Positions 1-11,395 are shown, counted from the first letter of the stretch. The stretch is 64,000 nt of DNA from Deinococcus arcticus (GCF_003028415.1 NZ_PYSV01000002.1:62001-126000), one strand, 5' to 3'. Made by a program: numbers and translations. The notes: generated by a model from the sequence alone, not told the origin.

Positions 1-93
1 GCAGCAGCGCAGATACGCTTTTCCATCGCTGGAGTCCCGTTTTTGCTTATGTTCGCTCGGCTCACGTTCGCCTTCGGCTCACCTGAGTTCCGT

Positions 94-651
94 ATGAGGT
101 GGGGCCGCAAGACCCAGCGCTTTTACGTGAACGCGCGGGCGATTATTGAGCGAGAGCATGCTGGGACGCGCGAGGTTCTGCTGCAACAGCGCGCCAAACC
201 TGGTGAGCCCCGGACCATGGAACTGCCAGGCGGCCAGCTGGACCTGTTCGAGGGCATCACCCAGGCCCTGGCCCGCGAGGTGCGGGAAGAAACCGGCCTG
301 ACCGTGACCGCCTTTCTGGATGATCTGAACCGCACCCATACCGTCACCCCGGGCGCCGAGGTGGAATGCCTGACGCCCGCCTTCGTGTACCAGACGCTGC
401 GCGGCCCGGTGGACAGTGTGGGTTTCTTTTTCCGGGTGCAGGCGACCGGTGAACTGATCCGCCAGGGCGACCACGCGCAGGGGCACGTGTGGTTGCCATT
501 CCCGCAGGTGCGCCGGCAGCTTGATCATGACCCGGCGCACTTCAACTGGCTGACCCAGGCGGCCCTGCGGCACCTGTTCGCGCACGCCTGGCGCGAACAG
601 GCCACCCGGCACACCTGCCCAGACACCAGCGACACGAACATGGCAGGATGA
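94..651 (+). CDS. Nudix hydrolase
   Basis: Nudix-family pyrophosphohydrolase of 185 aa; such enzymes cleave a nucleoside diphosphate linked to another moiety, and the substrate cannot be told from sequence. The Nudix box is complete: G47, E53, then R61-E62-V63-x-E65-E66-x-G68-L69, with the spacing of the family consensus. The metal-binding glutamates are therefore all present. I chose the ATG at 94 because the protein core begins soon after it; the frame is open to an ATG at 43, so 16 extra residues are possible. Its stop overlaps the next start as ATGA, which suggests translational coupling with the lipoprotein gene. It heads an operon-like run of plus-strand genes reaching 3235. Confidence 0.85.
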   Translation: MRWGRKTQRFYVNARAIIEREHAGTREVLLQQRAKPGEPRTMELPGGQLDLFEGITQALAREVREETGLTVTAFLDDLNRTHTVTPGAEVECLTPAFVYQTLRGPVDSVGFFFRVQATGELIRQGDHAQGHVWLPFPQVRRQLDHDPAHFNWLTQAALRHLFAHAWREQATRHTCPDTSDTNMAG

Positions 652-1013
652 GCGCCATGAAACATCTGCTCCTGGCGGCCGGTCTGCTGCTGAGTGCGTG
701 CACCACCACCCAGCCACCCTTTGTGCCTGCCGTGCTGGGCGTCGAACTGCCCGCCAGCATCGGCGCCACAGCGTCTCTGCCGGTGACGGTCACCGTGGAC
801 CTCGCCTGTGGCCGCTTCGACGGCTACACCACCGAGCGCACCCGCAACCAGCTGTCCATACAGGTGCGGGGCACGCAGCCAGAGGGCGCCGTGTGCGTGG
901 CTGCGGTCCGGCCTCACACGTTCACGTTCACGGATTCGGGGGCCTTGCCGCGCACCGGTCCCTTTCAGGTGCTCGTTGGTGGCCGGGTCTGGGGCACTGT
1001 CGAGGTGCAGTGA
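648..1013 (+). CDS. small lipoprotein
   Basis: Predicted lipoprotein of 121 aa. A short basic N-terminus (MSAMKH) is followed by a leucine-rich hydrophobic stretch and a lipobox ending LLSAC, so Cys18 would be lipidated and the protein anchored on the outer face of the cytoplasmic membrane. The mature part is rich in Thr, Val and Pro with no motif I recognise; it reads like a small beta-rich domain. The start at 648 overlaps the Nudix stop; an alternative ATG at 657 gives the same signal peptide. Function unknown. Confidence 0.7.
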   Translation: MSAMKHLLLAAGLLLSACTTTQPPFVPAVLGVELPASIGATASLPVTVTVDLACGRFDGYTTERTRNQLSIQVRGTQPEGAVCVAAVRPHTFTFTDSGALPRTGPFQVLVGGRVWGTVEVQ

Positions 1014-1210
1014 GCGGCGGCCCCTTGATCTTCCCGGTGCCCTCTTGCACCCTGAATTGCCAGTGGGCTGGGGTGGCGCCGTGCCACCGCACGGCGGGCG
1101 CACTGGCCGCGTTTGCGGCCTGGGCAGTGTTGCAGCGCAGCAGGAATGGGCGCGCGGTGGACGTGCAGGCGCTGCAGGCCGGGAGGCGGGCGCGCGAGGA
1201 AAACCTTTGA
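1010..1210 (+). CDS. small coupled ORF, unknown function
   Basis: Possible 66-aa protein starting at a GTG that overlaps the lipoprotein stop (GTGA). Its own stop overlaps the presumed TTG start of the phosphatase gene (TTGA). Overlaps on both sides and the lack of any other use for this 190-bp gap are the only support. The middle holds an alanine-rich hydrophobic stretch and the C-terminus is basic, so a small membrane-associated protein is conceivable. No family is recognised. It may equally be non-coding spacer. Confidence 0.35.
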   Translation: MSGGPLIFPVPSCTLNCQWAGVAPCHRTAGALAAFAAWAVLQRSRNGRAVDVQALQAGRRAREENL

Positions 1211-1885
1211 CTGCCCTGCCCCCCGGCACCCTCTTGCTGGTTCGCCACGCGAAGGCAGCCGGACAGGCCCCAGCGGCGCCGCTGACCCCGGCCGGGCAGG
1301 CCGCCGCGCAGCAGCTGGCCGGGCGCCTCATGGCCCTGGGGGTCACGCGGATCGTCAGCAGTCCGTGGGAGCGGGCGGTGGACACCGCGCAGCCGCTGGC
1401 TGACGGCCTGGGCCTGCCTGTTCACACCGACCCGCGCCTGACTGAGCGGGTGCTCACCGGCCATCCGGTGAGCTGGTGGAGGGGCGCCCTGCGCCTGAGA
1501 CGGATTGCCGTCCATTTCCGCAACATCCGGGAAAAAGAGGGATGTTTCTCCAATTCCCGGCAATCCGTTTCTGTTCCTGCTCCCTCCGGTCGGAACAATG
1601 CCGTCACATGTGACAGCATTGTTCGGAAATCGTATGAGCTTCCATCTCCCGACCCTGCGCTTTCCGGGCGGCGAGTCTGGTCATCAGGCACAGGCCCGGA
1701 TTCAGGCCGCCCTACAGGATGCCCGCGACCCGGCAGGCGTGAGCGTGGTCGTCACCCACGGCAATCTCCTGACCCTGGGGCTGAACCTGCGTTTTGCGGA
1801 CTGGGCAGCCCTGCGCAACCCGGATGTCTGGCTCTGGGTGCCCGGCACCCGGCCCCGGCGCCTGGACCCAGAGCCGCTACCCTGA
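1207..1885 (+). pseudogene. histidine phosphatase (SixA/phosphoglycerate mutase-like), disrupted by a MITE
   Basis: Remnant of a histidine-phosphatase-superfamily gene. The 5' part shows the catalytic LLVRHAKA motif (phospho-accepting His) and the conserved SSPWERAVDTA. The 3' part shows GGES and the second catalytic His in VVVTHGN. Between them sits a 136-bp repeat (1499-1634) flanked by TGA duplications. The 139-bp net insertion shifts the frame, so the halves lie in different frames and neither is functional alone. Removing the repeat and one TGA rejoins the codons as RGALRLSFHLPTLRFPGG, in frame. The start is probably TTG at 1207. The DinB-like gene begins 5 bp after the stop. The lack of other lesions suggests a fairly recent disruption. 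Confidence 0.88.
1499..1634 (+). mobile_element. family I MITE, copy A (136 bp)
   Basis: Non-coding mobile repeat inside the phosphatase gene, flanked by TGA at 1496-1498 and 1635-1637. Ends are GACGGATTGCC and TCGGAAATCGTA, imperfect inverted repeats of each other. It contains a near-perfect inverted repeat at 1591-1626 able to fold into a long hairpin and a second one around AACATCC/GGATGTT. It belongs to the short size class, with copy F. No transposase is encoded. Confidence 0.88.
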
Positions 1886-1889
1886 GGGC

Positions 1890-2456
1890 ATGACCACCTT
1901 TCCCCAGCTGGCCACCACCCTGAAAGCGGACCGGGCCTTTCAGATCCTTACCGGGCCGCCGGCGCCGTTCACGCCGCAGCTGGCCGCGTTGGCTGACATG
2001 CTTGTCTATGCCCGCCTGACCACCCTGCAGGCGGTGGCCGGCATGACCCCCGGGGAACTGGACGCTGTGCCCCCGGGCCTGGGCAACTCCTGCGGAATGC
2101 TGCTGGCGCACCTGGGGGCGGTTCACCGGGCCTATCACGCCCTGAGCTTTGAAGGCCATGACCCCTACGACACCGACGCCTACGCCCCCTACCGCGCGGC
2201 TCTGGACCTGGGCGAGGCGGCGCGCGAAACGATCCGGGGCCACGAGCTGGCGTGGTACGAGGCCGAACTGGAAGCCACCCTGAACCTCACCCTGACCGGC
2301 CTGGCCGCCCGGGACGACGCGTGGCTGGCCGGGCCGGTGCCGGCCGATCCCACCATGAACCACCACTGGGCGTGGTTTCACGTGATGGAAGATGAGGTCA
2401 GTCACCGGGGCCAGCTGCGGCTGATTCGCCGCCTGCTGCGCGAGCAGGGCCCATGA
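1890..2456 (+). CDS. DinB/DUF664-like protein
   Basis: 188-aa protein with the look of the DinB/YfiT four-helix-bundle superfamily, whose members often bind a metal through three histidines and include thiol transferases. Visible candidates are His in AHLGAVHRAYHAL near the first third, and the characteristic C-terminal VMEDEVSHRGQLRL helix, where the His is the usual third ligand. The ATG at 1890 follows the broken phosphatase closely, and its stop overlaps the next gene as ATGA, so it is operonic with the hydrolase. Deinococci carry many DinB paralogues; the specific substrate is unknown. Confidence 0.7.
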   Translation: MTTFPQLATTLKADRAFQILTGPPAPFTPQLAALADMLVYARLTTLQAVAGMTPGELDAVPPGLGNSCGMLLAHLGAVHRAYHALSFEGHDPYDTDAYAPYRAALDLGEAARETIRGHELAWYEAELEATLNLTLTGLAARDDAWLAGPVPADPTMNHHWAWFHVMEDEVSHRGQLRLIRRLLREQGP

Positions 2457-3235
2457 GCCGCGCGTTTTCCGCCGCCGACCCCCACGCCACACCCACGACG
2501 GGCGGCGCGCCGTACACCGTCGAGCGCCGCGTGCTGGCCGGGGTGCCCTGTCTGGTCGAGCGGCCCCCAGAGGGCCAGCCGGTGCGCGCCCTGTGCGTGG
2601 TGTACCACGGGGCCTGGGCCGCCAAGGAGGGGAAGCTGGGCGTGTACAGCGCCCTGAGCGAGGCGGGCGCGGCCGTGCTGCTGCCCGATAGCGCCCTGCA
2701 CGGCGAGCGCCAGGGCGACACCCCGCCCGGCCTGAATGCCCGCGAATACGTGTGGGAGAGCGTGCGCCGCACGGTGGCCGAGGCCCCGGCCCTGCTGGAC
2801 GCAGCCCAGGCGCTTTACGGCGAGGTACCCGTGTGGGTGGTGGGGTCCAGCATGGGCGGTTACGTGGCGCAGACCCTGGGCCGCACGGAGCCCCGGGTGG
2901 CCCAGGTGGCCGCGCTGATCACCTCTGGCGTGTGGCACGAGCCAGAGGTAACCCGGCCCAGCCTGCTCGCCTTTCTGGACTGGCACCGCCCCCTGACCCA
3001 CGCGCACGATCTGGCCCCCACCCCGCTGCTGCTGGCCAGCGGCGAGGCGGACCCGGTGTTTGCGCTGGAGACCCACCACGCGCCCACCGCCCAGGCGTAC
3101 CGCGCGGCCTATACCGGGCACCCGGGCCGCTTCCAGGCCCGCACCTACCCCGGCGTGGGCCATTACACCAGCGTGCGCATGCGCGACGATGTGCTGGCCT
3201 TTTTCCTGAACGGCGGGAGCGACGGAAGGGACTGA
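2453..3235 (+). CDS. alpha/beta hydrolase
   Basis: 260-aa serine hydrolase of the alpha/beta fold, probably an esterase or dienelactone-hydrolase-like enzyme in the cytoplasm (no signal peptide). The nucleophile elbow is VVGSSMGGY, with Ser133; the acid is probably Asp200 in GEADPVF and the base His237 in GVGHYTS, in the normal order and spacing. An oxyanion-hole-like YHGAW lies near residue 53. Length is typical. It is the last gene of the plus-strand run that begins with the Nudix gene; no clear terminator follows, only a drop in GC. Confidence 0.8.
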   Translation: MSRAFSAADPHATPTTGGAPYTVERRVLAGVPCLVERPPEGQPVRALCVVYHGAWAAKEGKLGVYSALSEAGAAVLLPDSALHGERQGDTPPGLNAREYVWESVRRTVAEAPALLDAAQALYGEVPVWVVGSSMGGYVAQTLGRTEPRVAQVAALITSGVWHEPEVTRPSLLAFLDWHRPLTHAHDLAPTPLLLASGEADPVFALETHHAPTAQAYRAAYTGHPGRFQARTYPGVGHYTSVRMRDDVLAFFLNGGSDGRD

Positions 3236-3392
3236 TGCACTCTACTGCCTGTTCTCCCCACCCGCTTGTTCTCCTTTTATCTTCGGGTTCAATCATTCTT
3301 ACAAAACGATGAAAGCGGAAGAGCTGCCGAGCACCACAGAGCGTCTCGTGCCGAGCACCTCCATAGAGCGGTTCATCAAGCAGGGTGAGGGC

Positions 3393-3887
3393 TCAGTCAG
3401 TAAGACGAGCGACCTGAGAGAAGCCACCATACGTATATTCATCCAGAAGCTCTACAGCAGGGACCTCAGGGGCCGTGCAGGGCCACGCCAACAGCATCAG
3501 GATGTTCACGGCTCGCTGCTGACATTCACTGGCATCCGTTTGAAGCTCGCGCCAGGCTAGGGTCTCAAGCCTGGTTCTCAAGTCAGCGATGAGCGCTCCG
3601 ACCTTCTCCATATCGTCCTTGCCGGAAAGAGTAAGAAGCGTGAACTCCGGATCGTTCTCCCAGAACTCTGGTAGAAAGGTGAAGTCTTGCAAGAACAACA
3701 GCATCAAATGCATCGGATGATCGCATTCAACCAGATAACCGTTATCCAAAGTGATGCGGCCGTCGAAAGTGTAAGGGAGATTTTTCTGTCGCTCAGGCGC
3801 AGCCAGTGCAAGAAACTGAAGAGAGAGTTTGAGATAAGGGGTGCTCCACTGAGGCTCTGAAGACTCCACAGGATCAGAGGAAGTCAT
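3393..3887 (-). CDS. orphan protein in a low-GC islet
   Basis: 164-aa protein that I do not recognise. It is acidic, Leu- and Phe-rich, with no signal peptide or membrane segment. Codon use is less GC-biased than in the neighbours, and the surrounding 1.1 kb (3236-4320) is also lower in GC and holds an insertion-sequence remnant, so horizontal acquisition is likely. The size, acidity and isolation resemble small immunity or antitoxin-like proteins, but that is only an impression. The ATG start at 3887 has no obvious strong ribosome-binding site. Confidence 0.55.
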   Translation of the reverse strand: MTSSDPVESSEPQWSTPYLKLSLQFLALAAPERQKNLPYTFDGRITLDNGYLVECDHPMHLMLLFLQDFTFLPEFWENDPEFTLLTLSGKDDMEKVGALIADLRTRLETLAWRELQTDASECQQRAVNILMLLAWPCTAPEVPAVELLDEYTYGGFSQVARLTD

Positions 3888-3972
3888 AATTCTGGAGTCA
3901 CCCGATGTCTTCTATGCCCACACAGGGCGGGCAGTGAAGCCCAAGGGCGCTGTTTCCGAAAACATTGGCATC

Positions 3973-4155
3973 TCACCATCTCTTCAGACCTTGGTGGTCA
4001 ACCATCGCGCTACAGCTGGGAAGGCAGTAAAAATGCAGGCCATCTTCTGTAAAACGAAAGGGCCTGATGACTTGATGCTTGACGCAGGTCCGCCGAATGT
4101 CACGCCCTGCTCGGTTGTTGTCGAACGGCAGCTGCTCATTCTGTAGAAAGCGCAA
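3973..4155 (-). pseudogene. IS66-type transposase fragment
   Basis: Degenerate piece of the C-terminal part of an IS66-family transposase. The translated stretch contains RFLQNEQLPFDNN, followed by an RDIRRTCVKHQV-like segment and PFRFTEDGLHF. These match the order of the conserved IS66 block (VPFDNNxAERDLRxxKVKQKVSG, then FRSxEGA). Similarity seems to continue into another frame up to about 4200, so the fragment is frameshifted as well as truncated. No ends of the element and no accessory genes (TnpA/TnpB) are seen. It marks an old insertion in the islet next to the orphan gene. Confidence 0.65.
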
Positions 4156-4326
4156 GTCTTTATCTGCATGCCCGCTTCGCTCAACTTCATTGTCAGGTAA
4201 GGCGTGGGGTGCGGAATAGGGGGGGGTATTCAGCGCAGTTTACACGAGTGCGTCAAACCGTCGTGGGAACGTGGCCCTGCGCTCTTCAGTCAGATTGCCT
4301 GTTTTGTCCTTGCGGCAGAGCAGCCC

Positions 4327-5283
<957 letters not shown>

Positions 5284-5383
5284 GCGCGGACCTCGGGGCG
5301 GGGGGCGGTCTTGGTCATGGCCCCACCATAGCGCCCAGCACGCAGGCCAGAGGTCCGGCAGCGGGTGCCAGCCAGCCGCCGGG

Positions 5384-5647
5384 CTAGCCTCCGCGCGGCC
5401 CCAGCGCCTCTCTCAGCAGCAGCAGCTTCAGGCTGCTCAGGCGGGCGCGGCTGAAAGCCCCCTTGCCCAGCACCCGCGCCCCCAGGGCCAGCACCGGCAC
5501 GTCGTCGCCGTGGCGTGCGCGCAGGGCCGGGTCCCCGTCCACATCCACCGCCTCGTAGGCAAAGCCCAGGGCGTCCAGGCCCTGCGCCGCCAGTTCGCAC
5601 AGGTGGCAGCCGGGCCGGTGGTACAGGGTCAGGCGGGGCAGCGGCAT
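5384..5647 (-). CDS. glutaredoxin-like (DUF836) thiol protein
   Basis: 87-aa thioredoxin-fold protein starting LTLYHRPGCHLC, so Cys14-x-x-Cys17 is the redox motif at the end of the first strand. The rest fits the compact glutaredoxin-like DUF836 family: a DVDGD segment, then DVPVLALG with the cis-proline. It would act in cytoplasmic thiol-disulfide exchange; the partner is unknown. It starts 4 bp after the kinase stop, so the two are almost certainly co-transcribed, and ftsY follows. Confidence 0.8.
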   Translation of the reverse strand: MPLPRLTLYHRPGCHLCELAAQGLDALGFAYEAVDVDGDPALRARHGDDVPVLALGARVLGKGAFSRARLSSLKLLLLREALGPRGG

Positions 5648-5651
5648 AGGC

Positions 5652-7732
<2,081 letters not shown>

Positions 7733-7736
<4 letters not shown>

Positions 7737-7780
7737 GCCGCGCCGCCGGGCGGGGGAAGTTGAAGGGTCGGCTTCATCAT
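7733..7780 (-). CDS. 15-codon leader ORF upstream of the kinase
   Basis: Short ORF (MMKPTLQLPPPGGAA) that starts 5 bases after a good -10 box TATAAC (7786-7791, minus strand), so it would be the first translated codon of a leaderless transcript. Its TGA overlaps the GTG start of the kinase (GTGA), suggesting that translation of the kinase depends on termination of the leader. Alternatively the kinase N-terminus differs and this is incidental. Only the arrangement supports it. Confidence 0.4.
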
Positions 7781-7867
7781 GCTCAGTTATACAGGGCGGC
7801 CCTTGCGCAGAACTTACATGGCGCTGGGTGTGGGTGCGCCGGGCCTGAGGGGGGCATACTGAGAGGG

Positions 7868-7972
7868 ATGCCGCGCCCCACCTGCCCTGCCTCTGCCCCT
7901 GCGGCGCCGCGCCCCGGCGGCGAGCAGCCCCGCCCCCAGGCCGCCCCCAGGAGCCCGCGAGGTGCGCCGTGA
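7868..7972 (+). CDS. 34-codon leader ORF upstream of the orphan gene
   Basis: Proline- and arginine-rich ORF beginning 7 bases after a -10 box CATACT (7855-7860), hence at a leaderless position. Its TGA overlaps the GTG start of the 594-residue protein (GTGA). The same geometry is seen on the opposite strand in front of the kinase gene. Proline-rich leaders can slow ribosomes, so a regulatory role is possible, but nothing beyond the arrangement proves translation. Confidence 0.4.
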   Translation: MPRPTCPASAPAAPRPGGEQPRPQAAPRSPRGAP

Positions 7973-9753
7973 CGCACTGGGCCGAACTGGTTGAACTGTT
8001 CGAGTACAAGGTGATGGACCTGATGGAAGGCCGCACCCCGCGTGGGGGGCGCCGCTCGGTCACCGAGCTGCGCGAGGAGCTGCTCTCGGCGCCGCTGGAA
8101 CCGGCCCTGCTGCGCCGCCTGATGGAAACCGACCGGCTGTTCCGGGGCGGCACAAACGGGCGCGCGCCCAACCCCCACCGGGGGCGCCCGGCGCCGCAGG
8201 CCCACCCGGTCTGGGAAGCCCCGGTGACGGCCGATTCTGAAGAGGCGCTGGCCTGGGATGAACTGCAGACCCTGCTGTGGCACCACCGCGCTGCGGTGCG
8301 CCTGCAGGAACTGGCCGCCCACTGGCAGCGTGACGCCACCCTGCAGCGCCTGCGCGTGCTGTACGCCGTGGTGGAAAACGCCGAGCGCGCCGGCAGCGGC
8401 CAGCCGGTGCCGGTGCCCGAAGCCAACGATCCCCTGATGGACCTGCACGACCCGGAGGTGAATCAGGCGATTGCGCGCGCCCTGGGCACCCTGCTGCACA
8501 GCGAAGCCGGGCGGGTGCAGGTGCGCGCGGCGCTCTCACAGGTGCAGGCCGAACCCTTTCCGCGCCACCCAGACGAGGACGTGCTGGCCGCGCGCATTGC
8601 CGCCGCCGAGCGCGAGCCCCTGTCTGCCGAGGCCAAGGACGCCCTGATCCGCGCCCTGAAGGCCGAGTACCCCATGCCGCGCGACCCACGCGAGCGCTCG
8701 GTGATTCGGGTGGCGGCGCGCGAGGTGGCCGAGCAACTGGAACCGCTGCTGGACAGCGCCCCGCAGCGGGCCCTGGGCGCCGTACCGCACGGCAGCGTGC
8801 TGTACGCCCAGCACCCTGCCAACGCCATGCGGGTGCCCGATGACGGCGCCGACCGGCTGATCATTCATCTGCGCGGGGCCCAGGCGGCCCACTGGCGCGG
8901 GCTGGACCTGCGCTGGCAGCCCATTGGGCCCAACTGGCAGCTGCAGATTGGCGGACAGGTGGCGCTGCTGCGTCCGGGCCTGAGCCCCCTGGAGCGCACC
9001 CAGACCCTCAGCCTGCCCGGCACCCACCTGCGCCTGTTTCTGAGCGGCGCCTACCTGCTGCTGCATGTGGACAGCCACGCCGCCGCCGAACTGGGCCGCC
9101 GCGCCTCGCTGGCGCGCGCCGTGTCGCTGCTGCTGGACAGCCAGGAAGCCTTTGCCTACCTGCGGCTGGCCCGGGCCGCCGCCCAGCTGCTGCGCGGGGG
9201 GGCCCTCAAGCTGGACACGCTGGGTCCAGACAGCGCCCACAAATACCACGCCGCCACGCCCGACGTGCTGCTGGCCTTTGCCCGCAAGGGGGTAGAAACC
9301 CTGTCGGCACGTCTGGAACGCAGCGACCCGGCCCAGGCGAGGGGCGCCTTTGCCGAGGCGGCCGCCCACCTGGGGCTGCACCCCCTGGCCGCCGAGCGCC
9401 TGCACGGCGCCCTGCACGCCGCGCTGCACCGCCCCGAACCCCTGCCCGACCCGCGCAGCGGCGAGCGTTTCGAGCTGAGTCCCGGCGCCTTTTTGAGTGT
9501 GCAACTGGGCGATGATCCCCTCACCCTGGAAGCGGGCGGGCGCGCCGTGACGCTGCGCCAGGACTACAAGGGCGAACTGGTGGCGGTGCTGCCGGGGCTG
9601 GCCCCCATGATCCTGCATGACCTGCTGGTGGTGCGCGTGCCCGAATTGCATCTGCTGCTGGTGCGCCACGGATCGTGGCTGGCCGCCGCCGCTGGCAGCG
9701 ACGAACTGGTCCCCACCCTGCGCCTGGCCGCCGAGGCCGAGCAACCGCACTGA
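7969..9753 (+). CDS. large orphan protein, function unknown
   Basis: 594-aa cytoplasmic-looking protein without a signal peptide or membrane helix, and no family that I recognise. It is very rich in Ala, Leu, Arg and His. The first 280 residues are mostly helical in character (charged heptad-like stretches such as ERSVIRVAAREVAEQLEPLL). Residues about 280-370 and 500-575 look like beta-rich domains (ADRLIIHLRGA, QLQIGGQVALL; GAFLSVQLGDDP, KGELVAVLPG) separated by another helical region. It is divergent from the membrane kinase and has a matching leader-ORF start, so it may be a functional partner or substrate; that link is inference. The GTG start is the only one compatible with the leader overlap. 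Confidence 0.75.
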   Translation: MTHWAELVELFEYKVMDLMEGRTPRGGRRSVTELREELLSAPLEPALLRRLMETDRLFRGGTNGRAPNPHRGRPAPQAHPVWEAPVTADSEEALAWDELQTLLWHHRAAVRLQELAAHWQRDATLQRLRVLYAVVENAERAGSGQPVPVPEANDPLMDLHDPEVNQAIARALGTLLHSEAGRVQVRAALSQVQAEPFPRHPDEDVLAARIAAAEREPLSAEAKDALIRALKAEYPMPRDPRERSVIRVAAREVAEQLEPLLDSAPQRALGAVPHGSVLYAQHPANAMRVPDDGADRLIIHLRGAQAAHWRGLDLRWQPIGPNWQLQIGGQVALLRPGLSPLERTQTLSLPGTHLRLFLSGAYLLLHVDSHAAAELGRRASLARAVSLLLDSQEAFAYLRLARAAAQLLRGGALKLDTLGPDSAHKYHAATPDVLLAFARKGVETLSARLERSDPAQARGAFAEAAAHLGLHPLAAERLHGALHAALHRPEPLPDPRSGERFELSPGAFLSVQLGDDPLTLEAGGRAVTLRQDYKGELVAVLPGLAPMILHDLLVVRVPELHLLLVRHGSWLAAAAGSDELVPTLRLAAEAEQPH

Positions 9754-9831
9754 GCGGGACGTGGGGGCGGGGGGGGCCCAGGTTCTGCACCCGCCCCTGC
9801 GCCGCGCGCGTGATCGCTTACCATGGGCGGC

Positions 9832-10482
9832 ATGCTGGCGCCCCCACCCCCCGCCTCTGCCCTGGCTGTGCTGATTCCCGCGTTCAACGAGGCAGAGACG
9901 GTGGGCACGGTGGTGCGCGTGGCCCTGGAACTGACCCCGCAGGTGATCGTGGTGTCCGACGGCAGTACGGACGGCACAGCGCATTCGGCGCGCGAGGCTG
10001 GCGCGCAGGTGGTGGACCTGCCCCAGAACGCGGGCAAGGGCGCGGCGCTGCTGGCGGCGGTGCAGGCCGCCACCGCCGAGACGGTGGTGCTGCTGGACGC
10101 AGACCTGACCGGCCTGACCCTGGCCCACCTGCAGCGGCTGGTCGCCCCCGTCCTGAGCGGCGACCTGGACATGAGTATTGGCGTGTTTGAGGGCGGGGGC
10201 TTCGTGACCGACTGGGGCAACAAGCTCACGCCACACCTGAGCGGGCAGCGCGCCTGCCGCCGCGCGTGGCTGCTGGGCGTGCCGGACCTGGGCGCCGAAC
10301 GCTGGCCCGAACCCGCCATCACCCAGCACCTGAAAGCCACCGGGGCCCGCTGGGCGTATGTGAATCTGCCGCAGGTGGCCCAGGTGGTCAAGGAAAAGAA
10401 GCGCGGCTTCTGGCGCGGCGCCCAGGCCCGCACCAAGATGTACGCCGCCCTGCTGACCTACCGCGCCCGGCGCCGCAAGTAG
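9832..10482 (+). CDS. family 2 glycosyltransferase
   Basis: 216-aa GT-A fold glycosyltransferase. It opens with ALAVLIPAFNEAETVG, followed by VVSDGSTDGT, the nucleotide-sugar binding pattern, and VVLLDADLTGL carrying the Asp pair that binds metal and UDP. NAGKGAALLAA is also typical of the DPM1-like and polyprenyl-phosphate transferase branch. Compared with full enzymes it is short and has no C-terminal membrane helices, so it is probably soluble or peripheral. I chose the ATG at 9832, 7 bases after a TACCAT -10 box that overlaps the earlier ATG at 9823. Acceptor and donor are unknown. Confidence 0.85.
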   Translation: MLAPPPPASALAVLIPAFNEAETVGTVVRVALELTPQVIVVSDGSTDGTAHSAREAGAQVVDLPQNAGKGAALLAAVQAATAETVVLLDADLTGLTLAHLQRLVAPVLSGDLDMSIGVFEGGGFVTDWGNKLTPHLSGQRACRRAWLLGVPDLGAERWPEPAITQHLKATGARWAYVNLPQVAQVVKEKKRGFWRGAQARTKMYAALLTYRARRRK

Positions 10483-10648
10483 CGCTCAGGCGAGGCCCGC
10501 AGGAGAACTGGGGCCCGTCTGATGAGGACTGCCGTCGGCGCCGCCAATCACTCTGATCGGTGTGCCGGCTCCATGCCCAGAGAACCGCTTTCTCTCGTGC
10601 TCGCTCCTACCGCTTGACCCTGAACCGCTGTTGCAGGCGGCCGTGTCA

Positions 10649-10825
10649 GACGGACGGCCGTCCATGTCCGGAACATCCGGGAAGAAGGGGGATATTCCCC
10701 GCCTTCGGCTGGGGGCAGTCCGATTCCCGGACAGCCGTCTCTGTTCCTGCTCTGCTCCGCAGCGCTGCGCGTCCCTCCGGTCGGAAACATTCCGTCATGG
10801 GGTACGGCATTGCTCGGAACTCGTG
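10649..10825 (+). mobile_element. family I MITE, copy B (177 bp)
   Basis: Non-coding repeat lying between the convergent glycosyltransferase and secreted-protein genes, flanked by TCA at 10646-10648 and 10826-10828. Ends are GACGGACGGCCG and TCGGAACTCGTG. It shares with the other copies the AACATCCGGGAA segment and the CCTCCGGTCGGAA arm. It belongs to the longest class, with two extra internal blocks (a GCCTTCGGC hairpin and a CCGCAGCGCTGCG segment) absent from copy A. The remaining 160 bp between 10483 and 10645 hold nothing that I recognise. Confidence 0.85.
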
Positions 10826-10837
10826 TCAGCGCCTGTC

Positions 10838-11395
10838 CTACTTCACCAGATCAATCACGCTGCCGTCGGCGGTTTCGTAGCGCACCACGCCCACGGTGGG
10901 CACAAAATAGGTGGTCTGGGTACTCAGCTTGCCCGCCGCCACCGTTTCGGTGCGGATTTTCAGGGTGTTGTAGGCCCCGGCCGGGGTGCGCAGCGGCGCC
11001 ACGCCCACCACCGTGGAGCGCTGGCGCAGCCCCGCTGTCACGCCGGTCCAGGTCTGCCCCGGGCGCAGCGGGCCAGGGGGGTAGATGTTCAGGGGCGGGG
11101 TGTACCACGTCAGGCGGCCCCCGGTGTTGACGCCGCGCAGCCACACACTGCCGTCGGCGCGGTGCTCCAGCAGATCCTGGGTGAAGACCGTTGAACCGAA
11201 CTGGTGGCTGACCGGCGTGACCGACACCCCCCGGTGCACCACGGGCGCGCCCATCACCTGGGTTTCGCCGCTGCTGTAGGTCCAGCGCAGGCCGGGGCGC
11301 TTGGGGTAGTAGCTGGCGTCCACCGCCAGCGCGCCGGCCAGCGGCAGGGACAGGAGAAACAGGAAAAGGAACTGGGCCGGGCGCAGGGCGATCAT
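10838..11395 (-). CDS. secreted protein, unknown function
   Basis: 185-aa protein with a clear signal peptide: MIALRPAQ, a Leu/Phe-rich hydrophobic core and a likely signal peptidase site after AGALA, before VDASYYP. The mature part is beta-rich with repeated Thr/Val/Gly stretches, much like the DUF3108-type or outer-surface proteins that begin with a YYPxxPGxxWTYS element and contain a LRPGQTWT turn; I cannot name a family with certainty. The stop lies just beyond MITE copy B. Its ATG overlaps the LacI-family stop (ATGA), so it is translated from the regulator's transcript and its expression follows the repressor. Confidence 0.7.
   Translation of the reverse strand: MIALRPAQFLFLFLLSLPLAGALAVDASYYPKRPGLRWTYSSGETQVMGAPVVHRGVSVTPVSHQFGSTVFTQDLLEHRADGSVWLRGVNTGGRLTWYTPPLNIYPPGPLRPGQTWTGVTAGLRQRSTVVGVAPLRTPAGAYNTLKIRTETVAAGKLSTQTTYFVPTVGVVRYETADGSVIDLVK

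Noticed and set aside
3309..3560. 83-codon plus-strand frame in the low-GC islet
   Set aside because: Overlaps the orphan gene on the minus strand and shows no domain, promoter or ribosome-binding site.
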